DNA of 20,211 bases from JBFISM01 sp041608535 (GCA_041608535.1 JBFISM010000059.1:1-20211); one strand, 5' to 3'; positions 1 to 9,123 are shown, counted from the stretch's first letter. A program made the numbers and translations. The notes: a model not told the origin generated them from the sequence alone.

Positions 1-315
1 CATCGAGCCACCTGTCGGGGTGATCGAAAGCAGCGACCCGTCGGTGGATACGGCGCATTTGGATGAGATTGAGATGAGCTGCTCCGCACCGAGCGGACCA
101 AGCACACCGGTCGTTGCATCCGCATCCGGGTAATAGCGAATCCAACTCGAACCAGACGAATCGACCCGGAGCAACAGGACACCTGCATCTTCCTTGATCG
201 CTTCGGCCGCTCGACCGAACCCGACCGGTAGCACGATCAGCATTGCGGCGAGCAAGACGAGAGCCGCTGCCAGGAACGCTGTGCGATGGCTGCGCACGCC
301 ATGGACTTGAGTCAT
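1..315 (-). CDS. Secreted protein of unknown function (N-terminal part, runs off left edge)
   Basis: The reading frame is open from an ATG at 315-313 to the window edge, giving 105 residues without a stop. The N-terminus has a short basic segment (MTQVHGVRSHR), a hydrophobic stretch at about residues 13-30 rich in Ala, Leu and Val, and a likely cleavage region near GRAAEA, so export by the Sec pathway is expected. The visible mature part contains LLLRVDSSGSSWIRYYPD and looks like the start of a beta-rich extracellular domain. An AGGGG ribosome-binding sequence lies just upstream of the ATG. The gene is divergent from the receiver-flavoprotein gene. I do not recognise the family; the C-terminal part is outside the window. 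Export is inferred from the signal peptide only. Confidence 0.7.
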   Translation of the reverse strand, partial: MTQVHGVRSHRTAFLAAALVLLAAMLIVLPVGFGRAAEAIKEDAGVLLLRVDSSGSSWIRYYPDADATTGVLGPLGAEQLISISSKCAVSTDGSLLSITPTGGSM

Positions 316-472
316 GAGAATCCCCTCTTAATCCCTTCAACTCCGACTTTCCATCCGAAGCCCTGCCGTGGACGATACTCCGCAAACGAAGAAAAGTGGT
401 CGGCACAGGCCTGGTACTTTGACGACGTTACCGGCAGAAACGCACTCGACACCATCGGGGAAGCCAGCGACT
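316..472. other. Divergent intergenic region
   Basis: About 157 bases separate the leftward secreted-protein start from the rightward receiver-flavoprotein start, so promoters for both should lie here. In-frame ATG 368 could extend the rightward gene by 35 residues, but that extension has no family character. A TTGACG hexamer at 419-424 has no convincing -10 partner, so I do not call a promoter. Confidence 0.4.
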
Positions 473-2125
473 GTGACCAAGCCGATCATCCTCGCCGTGG
501 ACGACGACCCCCAGGTCGTCGCCGCGGTGCGCCGCGATCTCGCCGCTCACTACGGAGCCGACTACCAGATAGCCATGGCTGAGAGCGGAGCGAGCGCTCT
601 CGACCTGGTGCGCGAGCTCGGCTCTCGGGGCGCAGAGGTCGCCTTGTTCCTGGTCGATCAGCGCATGCCCGGCATGAGCGGGACGGATTTCCTCGGCGAG
701 GCGGTGACCCTGGCACCCGAGGCGAAACGCGTCCTGCTCACCGCATATGCCGACACCGATGCCGCGATATCCGCCATCAACGACGTCGGCTTGGATCACT
801 ACCTCATGAAGCCTTGGGACCCACCGGAGGATCGGCTGTATCCGGTGCTCGACGAGCTGCTCGAGGACTGGGCGGCGGATCGGCGGCCGACCTTTGCGGG
901 CATCCGGGTGGTCGGTACCCGATGGTCTCCCGCCAGTCACGACGTGAAGGACTTCCTCTCTCGCAACCAGATCCCGTATCTCTTCCTCGACGTCGACCAC
1001 GACGCAGAGGCGCAACGGCTTCTGGAGACGGCCGGCGAGCCTGCGCTGCCCACCGTGTTCTTTCCCGACGCACCACCGGCCATCCGGCCCGACCGGCGCA
1101 CACTCGCAGAGCGGGTCGGTCTGCACACCGAAGCGAGCGCACCGTTCTACGACGTGATCGTGATCGGAGCCGGTCCTGCCGGTCTGGCTGCATCCGTCTA
1201 CGGCGCCTCGGAGGGGCTGCGTGTGGCGACCATCGAACGCGAGGCCACCGGTGGCCAGGCCGGTATGAGCTCCCGCATCGAGAACTATCTGGGCTTCCCC
1301 AATGGAATCAGCGGAGGGGATCTGGCGCGGCGCGCCGCAGCCCAGGCGCAGCGTCTCGGAGCGGAGATCCTGACGACGGCCGAAGTGGAGTCTGTGCGAG
1401 TGGAGGGTCCGGCCCGAGTCGTGCGGCTCAGCGACGGCACGGAGCTGTCGTGCCACGCCCTCATCATCGCCTCGGGGATGACCGTGCGCCATCTGGCCGT
1501 GCCCAGCTACGAACGCCTGCAGGGGGCGGGCGTGTACTACGGGGCCACCGTCGCCGAAGCTGCGACCTACAAGGGCGAGGACGTCTTCGTGATCGGAGGG
1601 GCCAACTCGGCGGGGCAGGCTTCGATGATGTTCTCCCGCTTCGCCCGCTCGGTGACGCTGGTGGTAAGAGGCGAGGCGCTCGAGCTCAAGATGAGCCAGT
1701 ACCTCATCGATCAGATCCGGGCCACGGAGAACATCGAGGTCAGGACTTCGACGCGGGTGGTAGACGTGATCGGAGACGATCGGCTGGAGCAGGTGGTCCT
1801 GGAGGACGACGCCGGCACCACACAAGCGCGTGATGCGGCTGCGTTGTTCATCTTCGTCGGCGCCATCCCCCACACCGACTTCGTGGAGGGCGTGGTCGAA
1901 CTCAACGAGAGAGGATTCGTGCTCACCGGACCGGATCTCATGCATGACGGGAAGCCACCCCCGGGTTGGCCGCTCGAGCGAGACCCGTATCTCATGGAGA
2001 CCAGCGTTCCCGGCATCTTTGCCGCCGGTGATGTGCGCCACAACGCCGTGCGTCGGGTGGCTTCCGCCGTCGGTCAGGGCTCGGTGTGCATCACCTTCGT
2101 CCATCAGTACCTGGGTTCGGCATGA
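473..2125 (+). CDS. Response-regulator receiver fused to thioredoxin-fold and thioredoxin-reductase-like FAD/NAD(P) oxidoreductase
   Basis: This is a three-part fusion of about 550 residues, cytoplasmic, with no membrane segment. Residues 1-130 are a receiver domain with acidic pocket D10-D12, phosphoacceptor D62, T90 and K113 (LMKPW). Residues 143-220 resemble a glutaredoxin/thioredoxin fold, but the usual CPxC site reads SPAS. Residues 226-550 match the thioredoxin-reductase flavoprotein fold: FAD motif GAGPAG at 232-237, the TGGQ segment, NAD(P) motif GGANSAG near 375, and GIFAAGD near the end. The CxxC normally found between the two NAD-domain strands is absent; only two cysteines occur, neither paired. 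I chose GTG 473 because the receiver fold starts there and GGGGAAG lies upstream; ATG 368 is the alternative. It ends 16 bases before the kinase gene and is probably its phosphotransfer partner. The output reaction is unknown. Confidence 0.88.
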   Translation: MTKPIILAVDDDPQVVAAVRRDLAAHYGADYQIAMAESGASALDLVRELGSRGAEVALFLVDQRMPGMSGTDFLGEAVTLAPEAKRVLLTAYADTDAAISAINDVGLDHYLMKPWDPPEDRLYPVLDELLEDWAADRRPTFAGIRVVGTRWSPASHDVKDFLSRNQIPYLFLDVDHDAEAQRLLETAGEPALPTVFFPDAPPAIRPDRRTLAERVGLHTEASAPFYDVIVIGAGPAGLAASVYGASEGLRVATIEREATGGQAGMSSRIENYLGFPNGISGGDLARRAAAQAQRLGAEILTTAEVESVRVEGPARVVRLSDGTELSCHALIIASGMTVRHLAVPSYERLQGAGVYYGATVAEAATYKGEDVFVIGGANSAGQASMMFSRFARSVTLVVRGEALELKMSQYLIDQIRATENIEVRTSTRVVDVIGDDRLEQVVLEDDAGTTQARDAAALFIFVGAIPHTDFVEGVVELNERGFVLTGPDLMHDGKPPPGWPLERDPYLMETSVPGIFAAGDVRHNAVRRVASAVGQGSVCITFVHQYLGSA

Positions 2126-2141
2126 ACTGCGACGGACCTGA

Positions 2142-3566
2142 ATGACCGAGGCAGCAGGCGAGACCGTCGGGGCGGCGGTCGATCCACTCCGGGGGGTGTC
2201 GCTCTTTGCGGACCTCGACGACGGTGACCTGGCCCGTCTTCGTGGCTCCTGTCCCGAGATCCAGCTAGCGAGAGGTGAGCTGCTGTTTACCGAGGGCGAT
2301 CCCGGTGACGCCGCCTATGTGCTGGCGAGCGGGGAGATCGAAGTGTTCAAGACCACCGCCGGTCGGGAAGTGCTGCTGGCAGCCGGAGGAGGGAGCCGGC
2401 TGATCGGTGAGATGGCGCTTCTCCTCGATGAGCCACGCAACGCCTCGGTGCGGGCGCGCACGCCGGCCACACTGATCAGGTTGTCCCAGGAGCAACTGCA
2501 GGCGGTGCTCACGTCGAGCCCTTCTGCCGCCATGGCGATGCTCGACGTCATGATCGAGCGACTCCGCAGCACCCAGAGCAAGCTGAAGCAAGACGACAGG
2601 ATGGTCCAGCTCGGCACGCTCACGGCAGGGCTGGCGCACGAGCTCAACAACCCGGCCGCTGCAGTCGAGCGGGGTGCGGAACATCTCGCCCGGGCGTTCA
2701 CCGCAGCGGCCGATGCGCAGCGTATCGCTCTGTCGGCCGGTGTCGACCTCACCGACGACCGTGCGGCCGAATCCCTCGCCGCCGTCCGCACCGCCGCAAG
2801 AGCACGGCGGGACCTCTCCGCGTTGGACCGGCTCGATCGGGAGCAGTCGCTGACCTCGTGGCTGGAAGAGCACCACATCGACGAGTCCTGGCTACTGGCT
2901 CCCGCTCTCGCCGGTGCCGGTATCGAGCCGGCGCAGCTCGATGCGATTGCCGACGTCTATGAGGCGGACGCCGCAGCCGCGCTCTTGCGCCTCCTCGCAG
3001 CTGAGTACGAGGTGGCGAGCCTGCTTCATCAGATCGCCGAGGGTGCCAGCCGGATGTCTGCGATCGTCAAGGCGCTCAAGTCGTACGCCTATCTCGACCA
3101 GGCTCCGCAGCAAGAGATCCGGGTGACCGACGGACTCGAAGACACTTTGTTGATCCTGAGCCACAAGCTCGGGAGCATCACCGTCGAGCGGGCCTACGAG
3201 GACGATCTCCCGCCGATCATGGCGTACGGATCAGAGCTCAACCAGGTGTGGACCAACCTGCTCGACAACGCCGCCTATGCCATAACCGAGGCCGGGCTCG
3301 AGAGTGGCCGAATCATCGTGCGGGTCCACGCCACCGACGAGACAATGGTGGTGGAGGTGGAGGACAATGGGCCTGGCATCCCCGCCGACATCCAGGACCG
3401 GATCTTCGACTCGTTCTTCACCACGAAGCCCGTGGGTGCGGGGACTGGTCTCGGCCTCGACATCACCTACGGCATCGTGGTCAATCGCCATCGCGGCAGC
3501 CTGTCATTCACCTCGGAGCCGGGTCGCACGTGTTTCCGCGTCGAGCTTCCCATCCAGGCGGAATGA
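2142..3566 (+). CDS. Soluble sensor histidine kinase with N-terminal cyclic-nucleotide-binding-type domain
   Basis: The 474-residue product starts with a Crp/cNMP-binding-like beta-barrel at about residues 16-135 (GELLFTEGDPGDAAYVLASGEIEVF, then IGEMALLLDEPRNASVRA). A DHp helix follows with the phospho-accepting histidine H166 in LAHELNNP. The C-terminal ATPase has an N box (NQVWTNLLDNAAYAI), G1 (VEDNGPGIP), an F-box region (SFFTTKP) and G2 (GTGLGLDI), so all ATP-binding motifs are intact. No signal peptide or transmembrane helix is seen, so it should sense an internal cue. About 130 residues of helical sequence between the H box and the N box form an enlarged dimerisation region. It starts 16 bases after the receiver-flavoprotein, and the two are most simply a cognate two-component pair. 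The ligand of the N-terminal domain is not predictable; a nucleotide is possible but not shown. Confidence 0.9.
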   Translation: MTEAAGETVGAAVDPLRGVSLFADLDDGDLARLRGSCPEIQLARGELLFTEGDPGDAAYVLASGEIEVFKTTAGREVLLAAGGGSRLIGEMALLLDEPRNASVRARTPATLIRLSQEQLQAVLTSSPSAAMAMLDVMIERLRSTQSKLKQDDRMVQLGTLTAGLAHELNNPAAAVERGAEHLARAFTAAADAQRIALSAGVDLTDDRAAESLAAVRTAARARRDLSALDRLDREQSLTSWLEEHHIDESWLLAPALAGAGIEPAQLDAIADVYEADAAAALLRLLAAEYEVASLLHQIAEGASRMSAIVKALKSYAYLDQAPQQEIRVTDGLEDTLLILSHKLGSITVERAYEDDLPPIMAYGSELNQVWTNLLDNAAYAITEAGLESGRIIVRVHATDETMVVEVEDNGPGIPADIQDRIFDSFFTTKPVGAGTGLGLDITYGIVVNRHRGSLSFTSEPGRTCFRVELPIQAE

Positions 3567-3859
3567 CGTTTGCGCCGGCGAGCGAGCACCGCAACATACG
3601 AAACGGGGAACCGGGATCACCGGTTCCCCGCCGCGTATCCTGAACCTGTGCCGGGATCGCCGGCCACTGGCCCTACCGTGACCTCAAAGGTCGCCGATCG
3701 GGACGCCACGCTGCGCCGCGGATGCTGCGTGGTCCCACCGGGAGAGAGGCTTCCTGGCCTGGGAGCCAATGTACGCCAACCCAGCCCACCTTGACCAGAG
3801 TCGCTCGCATCATCTTTGCAGCCGACCGAAACCGGCCGCAGGAACCGGCCGCAACCGCC
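3567..3859. other. Convergent intergenic region
   Basis: These 293 bases lie between the converging kinase and folC genes. They hold the hairpin at 3604-3630 and, near 3830-3855, two copies of an 11-base GC-rich direct repeat (AACCGGCCGCA, 13-base period). Short open frames here have no recognisable protein character, and I see no RNA gene. Confidence 0.5.
3604..3630 (+). terminator. Strong hairpin, probable terminator of the kinase operon
   Basis: A perfect 11-base-pair stem (CGGGGAACCGG with CCGGTTCCCCG) closes a 5-base GATCA loop, 37 bases after the kinase stop. No T-tract follows, which is common for hairpin terminators in GC-rich actinobacteria. Function is inferred from structure and position. 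Confidence 0.6.
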
Positions 3860-5170
3860 TCAGCTGCGCTGCAGCGCCTGGCGAGCTTCCCCAACGACGT
3901 AGAGCGACCCGGTGACGACCAAGATCTCGTCCTCGGCGACCCGGTGCAACGCCTCGGTCACCGCCTGGGCAACGGGTTGCTCGACCACGACCGTGACCTC
4001 GGCGCCGAAGGCCTGCCGAACTCCATCGGCGACGCTGCCGACATCGACCGCATCGGCGTCGTCGGCTGCGGTCACCACCACCTCGTCGAAGAGGCCGTCC
4101 AGTGCCTCGAGGAGATGGGGCACGTCGCGCTCACCCCGGAATCCCACCACCAGGATGCGACGAGTCTCCGGGAACTCGGTTGCCAGCGCTTCGGCAAGTC
4201 CCTGCATCCCTTCGGCGTTGTGGGCTCCGTCGAGGATGACGAGAGGGTTGCGCTGCACGACCTCGATCCGGCCCGGTGACGTTGCCCCGGCTGCAGCCGT
4301 TCGTACTGCATCCGGATCGAGCGAGCGGCCGAACAAGGCCTCCACCGCCGCAACGGCGGTGGCGAAATGTTGCACCTGGTGCCGCCCGTGCAACGGCAGG
4401 TATAAGTCTTCGTAGTCGGCGTGCAATCCGGAGATCGAGATGTGCCACCCTCCCACCGCCAGTACCGCTTTGGTGACACTGAAGTCGCTACCGGCCATGT
4501 GCCACTTGCTGCCGGTGGCAACCACCTGGGCGGTGACCGGACCTTCGGCCGCTGCGGGCAATGGACCCGTCACCAAGGTCCCGCCTTCCTTGAGGATCGC
4601 TGCCTTCTCCCCGGCGATGGCCCCGATCGTGGTCCCCAGATAGGCCATGTGGTCCATCGCGATGCCGGTGATGACCGACACTTCGGCGGCAACGATGTTG
4701 GTGGCGTCCAGCCGACCCCCCAACCCGACTTCCACCACCGCTACGTCTACGGCCTCCGTCTCGAAGAGCGCAAAGGCAAACGCCGCAGTGGCTTCGAAGT
4801 AGGTGACGGTGGTTGCGTGGCGTTGCTCGTAGATCTCGACGAACGCCGCCAGGGACGCCATCACGTCGACGAATGCCCGCTCACTGATGACCTCGCCATT
4901 GATGGTGAATCGCTCTTCCACGGAGTGAAGGTGGGGCGAGACGAATGTGCCGACGCTGAGTCCGTGCGCCAGCACCAGATCCCGGATGAGCCGAACGGTG
5001 GTTGTCTTGCCGTTGGTCCCGGCGACGTGGATGGTCGGCACGGCGAGGTGAGGATCGCCCATCAGCGCCATGAGACCACTGATGCGCTCCAGACCCGGCT
5101 GCACCCCACTGCCGATGCGCTCGTCGAGGAAGTCGACTGCATCCTGCTTGGTCGCGACGAGACGCGTCAT
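3860..5170 (-). CDS. folC: Folylpolyglutamate synthase / dihydrofolate synthase
   Basis: FolC is the ATP-dependent ligase that joins glutamate to dihydropteroate and/or extends folate polyglutamate tails, in the cytoplasm. The 436-residue product has the normal family length. Visible motifs in order: P-loop HVAGTNGKTTT (about 48-58), FVSPHL (77-81), the Mur-ligase/FolC signature EVGLGGRLDATN (147-158), metal-site region TGIAMDHMAYLG (168-179), and DGAHN (314-318) in the C-terminal domain. I chose the ATG at 5170 because AGGA sits five bases upstream; the ATG two codons earlier has no room for a ribosome-binding site. It begins 10 bases after the valS stop, so the two are co-transcribed and probably translationally coupled. 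Whether the enzyme is mono- or bifunctional cannot be decided from sequence. Confidence 0.95.
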   Translation of the reverse strand: MTRLVATKQDAVDFLDERIGSGVQPGLERISGLMALMGDPHLAVPTIHVAGTNGKTTTVRLIRDLVLAHGLSVGTFVSPHLHSVEERFTINGEVISERAFVDVMASLAAFVEIYEQRHATTVTYFEATAAFAFALFETEAVDVAVVEVGLGGRLDATNIVAAEVSVITGIAMDHMAYLGTTIGAIAGEKAAILKEGGTLVTGPLPAAAEGPVTAQVVATGSKWHMAGSDFSVTKAVLAVGGWHISISGLHADYEDLYLPLHGRHQVQHFATAVAAVEALFGRSLDPDAVRTAAAGATSPGRIEVVQRNPLVILDGAHNAEGMQGLAEALATEFPETRRILVVGFRGERDVPHLLEALDGLFDEVVVTAADDADAVDVGSVADGVRQAFGAEVTVVVEQPVAQAVTEALHRVAEDEILVVTGSLYVVGEARQALQRS

Positions 5171-5180
5171 GGACATCCTG

Positions 5181-7796
5181 TTACGCAGGCAGCCGTTCGA
5201 GCTGGGTGCGCAGCTCTGCGATCCTGCTCTCCTGCTGCTCCACCCGATCTCGCTCCTGGGCAACGACGGCGGCGGGCGCTCGTTCCACGAAGTTGCTGTT
5301 GGCCAGCTTGCGGAGAGATCCGGCAACGAGCTCCTCGGCTTCAGCGATGGCCTTCTCGATGCGCTGTCGCTCGGCGACGACGTCGATCAGATCGCCGAGC
5401 GCCACGTGGAGCGCGACACTGCCGCCGCTGATTCGAGTGAGACCCGGTGGTGGCGTCGTCACGGTGGCGGTGACCGCTATCCCACCGAGCGATTCGAGCT
5501 GCGCCAGCCACCAGGCGGGCACCTCGTCGCCGGCCGTCTCGAGTTGCGCCTCAATCGTGCGACGTCCGAGATTGTGCTCGGCGCGGAAACGTCGGATGGC
5601 TGTGACCAACTCCTGCAGCTCGCCGATGGCCGCCGGAGCCTCGAACTTCGGCGGATCGGGCCACGAGGCCGTGATGAGCAAAGACCCGTCTCCCAGCTCC
5701 GACCACAGCTCCTCGGTGAGGAACGGGATGATCGGGTGGAACAGCTTCAAGAGATCTCGCAACACCACGCCGAGGGTTTGCCGCGTCTCCGCGGCCTGAT
5801 CGTCGCTGCGGAGACCGAGCTTGGCCATCTCGATGTACCAATCGAACACCTCAGACCAGGCGAAGTTGTACAGCGCAGTGGCGGCGTCGGCGAAGCGATA
5901 CTCCTCGTACAGCTCGTCGACTTCACTCGCAACTTCGTGCAGGCGACTCAGGATCCAAGCCGCCTCGGGATGAGGATTCGATGGGTATCCGGCGCTTTCC
6001 GGAACCCCCCGCACCTCGCTGTGCTCGACGGCGAAGCGGAGAGCGTTCCACAGCTTGTTGCCAAACCGGCGGGAGGCGTCGATCCACTCTTCGTTGAGCG
6101 GGATGTCGTGACCCGGCACAGCCGACTGCAGCAGTGTCAGCCGCAGCGCATCTGCGCCATAGCGATTGGCCAGCTCGAGCGGATCCATGGCGTTGCCCGT
6201 CGACTTGGACATCTTCTTCCCCTCGGCGTCTCGCACCAGCCCGTGGATCACGATGTCGTCGAACGGACGATCGTGCATGAAGTGGAGCCCCATCTTGAGC
6301 ATGCGCGCCACCCAGAAGTAGATGATGTCGAACCCGGTCACCATGGTGTTCGTGGGGTAGAACTTGGCCAGATCCTCGGTCTGCTCCGGCCACCCGAGCG
6401 TGGAGAAGGGCCAGAGAGCTGAAGAGAACCAGGTGTCGAGTACGTCCTCTTCGGCGCGCAACCGACCGTCACAGCTTGGGCAAGCCGCCGGTTCCTCCCG
6501 GGCGACGACCGTTTCGCCGCAAGCGTCGCAGTACCACGCCGGGATGCGGTGACCCCACCACAGCTGGCGGCTGATGCACCAGTCGCGCAGGTTCTCCATC
6601 CAGTGGAAGTACTGCTTCTCCCAGCGTTTCGGGATGAACCGGCTGATGTCGTTCTTCACGACGTCGATGGCGGGCCCCACGAGCGGACCCACCTTGACGA
6701 ACCACTGGGTCGAGATGAGCGGTTCGACCACGCTCTTGCACCGGGAACACACCCCGACCGAGTGCATGTGCTGCTCGACGGCGACGATGCGGCCCTCTTC
6801 CTCGAGACGTCGTTTCACGGCGATGCGAGCATCGAACCTGTCGTATCCGGCAAATGGGCCGCCGGCCTCGGTGATCGAGCCGTCTTCACCGATCACGATG
6901 ACCGGCTCCAGGCCATGCCGCTGCCCGATCTCGTAGTCGAGGGGATCGTGGGCCGGCGTGACCTTGACCGCACCGGTCCCGAAGTCGGGATCGACTCCTT
7001 CGTCCTCGACGATCGGGATGTCCCTCTCCATGATGGGTAGGCGCACGGTCTTGCCCACCACCGAGGTGTAGCGCTCGTCGTCCGGATGGACCGCCACTCC
7101 GGTGTCGCCCAACATCGTCTCGACACGCGTCGTCGCCACGACGACGCCCTCGGTGCCGTCGTCGAGGGGGCCGTCGGTGAATGGATACGTGATGAACACG
7201 AGCTCGCCGGGACGCTCGTGATGGTCCACCTCGATGTCGGAGAGGGCGGTGTGATCCTTGGGACACCAGTTGATGATCCTCGTGCCCCGATAGATCAGCC
7301 CCTCGTCGTACAGGGTGACGAAGACCTCGCGCACTGCGGCGGACAGAACGTCGTCGAGAGTGAAGCGCTCCCGTGACCAGTCCGGCGAGAACCCGAGCCG
7401 CCGTACCTGTTCGGCTATGCGGTCGCCGGACGATGCCTTCCACTGCCACACCTGCTCGATGAACGCCTCCCGCCCGAGGTCGTGCCGGGTGAGCCCCTCG
7501 GCGGCGAGCTCTCGTTCGACGACGTTCTGCGTGGCGATGCCTGCGTGATCCGTGCCGGGCACCCACAGTGCCGCATAGCCCTGCATCCGCTTGCGCCGGA
7601 TGATCGCATCTTGCATGGACATGTTGAGGGCGTGCCCGGTGTGCAGCACCCCGGTGACGTTCGGTGGCGGAATGACGATCGAGAACGGCTCCCCATCGGG
7701 ATTGATCTCGGGTCGGAACGCGCCGGACGATTGCCAGCGGTCGTACCACCGGCTCTCGATGTCGTGAGGCTCGTACGTCGGTTTCAAACGGCGCAT
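5181..7796 (-). CDS. valS: Valine--tRNA ligase
   Basis: This class I aminoacyl-tRNA synthetase charges tRNA-Val with valine. The product is about 871 residues, typical of bacterial ValRS. It has the HIGH-type motif HTGH (52-55) in PPPNVTGVLHTGHALN, the inserted editing domain in the middle, a zinc-type four-cysteine cluster (CDAC...CPSC) near the catalytic core, and KMSKS at 528-532. The anticodon-binding region and a C-terminal coiled coil (about 805-871, ending in repeated RxxELRTQLERL-like heptads) follow. I chose the ATG at 7796 because it begins MRRLKPTYEPHDIESRWYDRW, where the family starts; a longer frame to 7904 overlaps the divergent amidohydrolase start and is Arg/Pro-rich without family character. 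No clear Shine-Dalgarno precedes this ATG, so a leaderless or near-leaderless transcript is possible. folC follows directly. Confidence 0.96.
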   Translation of the reverse strand: MRRLKPTYEPHDIESRWYDRWQSSGAFRPEINPDGEPFSIVIPPPNVTGVLHTGHALNMSMQDAIIRRKRMQGYAALWVPGTDHAGIATQNVVERELAAEGLTRHDLGREAFIEQVWQWKASSGDRIAEQVRRLGFSPDWSRERFTLDDVLSAAVREVFVTLYDEGLIYRGTRIINWCPKDHTALSDIEVDHHERPGELVFITYPFTDGPLDDGTEGVVVATTRVETMLGDTGVAVHPDDERYTSVVGKTVRLPIMERDIPIVEDEGVDPDFGTGAVKVTPAHDPLDYEIGQRHGLEPVIVIGEDGSITEAGGPFAGYDRFDARIAVKRRLEEEGRIVAVEQHMHSVGVCSRCKSVVEPLISTQWFVKVGPLVGPAIDVVKNDISRFIPKRWEKQYFHWMENLRDWCISRQLWWGHRIPAWYCDACGETVVAREEPAACPSCDGRLRAEEDVLDTWFSSALWPFSTLGWPEQTEDLAKFYPTNTMVTGFDIIYFWVARMLKMGLHFMHDRPFDDIVIHGLVRDAEGKKMSKSTGNAMDPLELANRYGADALRLTLLQSAVPGHDIPLNEEWIDASRRFGNKLWNALRFAVEHSEVRGVPESAGYPSNPHPEAAWILSRLHEVASEVDELYEEYRFADAATALYNFAWSEVFDWYIEMAKLGLRSDDQAAETRQTLGVVLRDLLKLFHPIIPFLTEELWSELGDGSLLITASWPDPPKFEAPAAIGELQELVTAIRRFRAEHNLGRRTIEAQLETAGDEVPAWWLAQLESLGGIAVTATVTTPPPGLTRISGGSVALHVALGDLIDVVAERQRIEKAIAEAEELVAGSLRKLANSNFVERAPAAVVAQERDRVEQQESRIAELRTQLERLPA

Positions 7797-7897
7797 CCTG
7801 GGCTGGCTGGCTTGGCGAGGCCGGAATGGTACCGGCCTCACCGGCACCCTCCGGCGCCGCCGCCTAGCCTGCCCGCCACCGCGAGAGGAGCGAGCGC

Positions 7898-9115
7898 TTG
7901 GCAATCCGCATCGACGCAGACTTGCTTATTCCGGGGAGGGGCGAGCCGATCTCCGGCGGCTCCGTCGTGATGGACGGAGGTGTCATCTCGTTCGTGGGCC
8001 CGTCCGCGGAGGCACCGCACGCCGGCGAGACCGTAACGGTCTCCACCGTGATGCCCGGGCTGTGGGAATGCCACGCGCACTTCATGGGCACCACCGTTCC
8101 CAACCTCGAGCCCCTGGTCGCCATGTCGCCGGCGCTGGCGGGGGCTCGTGCCGCAGCCGACGTCGCGGCCACCCTGCTCGGTGGCGTCACCAGTGCCCGG
8201 GAGGTCGGCGGCTACGGGATCGATGTCCGTCACGCGATCGAGGAGGGCTCTATCAGCGGGCCGAGGATCTATGCCGCAGGGTCGGTGCTCTCGACGACCG
8301 GGGGTCATGCCGATGTGCATGGACTGCCGCTCGACTGGATCCACTCGACGTGGAACCTCGGCGTCTTGTGCGACGGCGTGCCCGAGGTGCTCAAGGCAGT
8401 CCGCAAGCAGCTGCGCAAGGGAGCGGATGTGATCAAGATCTGCGCTTCCGGTGGGGTGATGAGCGAGATCGATCACCCCATCCACCAGCAGTTCTCCGGC
8501 GACGAGCTGCGTGCGATCGTCGAGGAGGCGGGTCGCGCGGAACGTGTGGTCGCCGCCCACTGCCACGGCAAGCCAGGGATGATGGCGGCCATCGAAGCCG
8601 GAGTGAAGACCATCGAGCACGGCAGCTACCTCGACGAAGAGGTAGCCGATGCGATGAAGGAGACCGGGGCGATTCTCGTGCCGACACGCTATGTCGTGAA
8701 CGAGCTGCTCGGGATGGAAGATCGGCTCCCGCCATATGCCTATCGCAAGGGAGTCATGATCGCCGAGCAGCACGCCTTGGCATTGAAGACCGCGATTGCC
8801 GCCGGCGTCACCATCGCCATGGGGACCGACATCTTCGTCTCTGGCTCGATGTACGGAACCAACAGTCGCGAGATCCGGCATCTCGTCGATGCCGGGCTGG
8901 CGCCGCTCGATGCCATTGAGGCTGCCACCGCCAACGGACCGCTGACCCTGGGTCCGCAGGCGCCGGCGTCGGGGAGGCTTGCCGAGGGATACGACGCCGA
9001 TGTCATCGCGCTCGATTTCGATCCACTCGCAGACGTCGCCGGCTGGGGTGATCCGTCGCACATCACTCACGTGTGGAAGGGCGGCGAATCGGTGAAGTCT
9101 CCAGCCACCAGCTGA
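7898..9115 (+). CDS. Metal-dependent amidohydrolase (imidazolonepropionase/prolidase-like)
   Basis: This 405-residue enzyme belongs to the amidohydrolase superfamily, a TIM barrel with an N- and C-terminal beta-sandwich. Metal-ligand motifs are complete: ECHAHF with H59 and H61, K180 in ADVIKICASGG as the probable carboxylated lysine, H221 in AAHCHG, H241 in IEHGS, and catalytic D311 in MGTDIF. The pattern resembles the subfamily of Xaa-Pro dipeptidases and related aryl/peptide hydrolases. There is no signal peptide, so it is cytoplasmic. The start is TTG at 7898, supported by GAGAGGAG about eight bases upstream. It is divergent from valS with about 100 bases between, and the thioesterase starts nine bases after its stop. 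The substrate cannot be assigned from the sequence. Confidence 0.88.
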   Translation: MAIRIDADLLIPGRGEPISGGSVVMDGGVISFVGPSAEAPHAGETVTVSTVMPGLWECHAHFMGTTVPNLEPLVAMSPALAGARAAADVAATLLGGVTSAREVGGYGIDVRHAIEEGSISGPRIYAAGSVLSTTGGHADVHGLPLDWIHSTWNLGVLCDGVPEVLKAVRKQLRKGADVIKICASGGVMSEIDHPIHQQFSGDELRAIVEEAGRAERVVAAHCHGKPGMMAAIEAGVKTIEHGSYLDEEVADAMKETGAILVPTRYVVNELLGMEDRLPPYAYRKGVMIAEQHALALKTAIAAGVTIAMGTDIFVSGSMYGTNSREIRHLVDAGLAPLDAIEAATANGPLTLGPQAPASGRLAEGYDADVIALDFDPLADVAGWGDPSHITHVWKGGESVKSPATS

Positions 9116-9123
9116 CCGGACTG

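Noticed and set aside
419..447. TTGACG hexamer as a -35 promoter element for the receiver-flavoprotein gene
   Set aside because: No TANNNT-like -10 hexamer at suitable spacing.
428..2104. 558-codon open frame on the minus strand opposite the receiver-flavoprotein
   Set aside because: It is the antisense shadow of a well-supported gene in GC-rich DNA; its His/Arg/Gly-rich translation matches no family.
7797..7904. N-terminal extension of valS (MPSARSSRGGG...)
   Set aside because: It is Arg/Pro-rich, overlaps the divergent TTG start and lies ahead of the point where valyl-tRNA synthetases begin.
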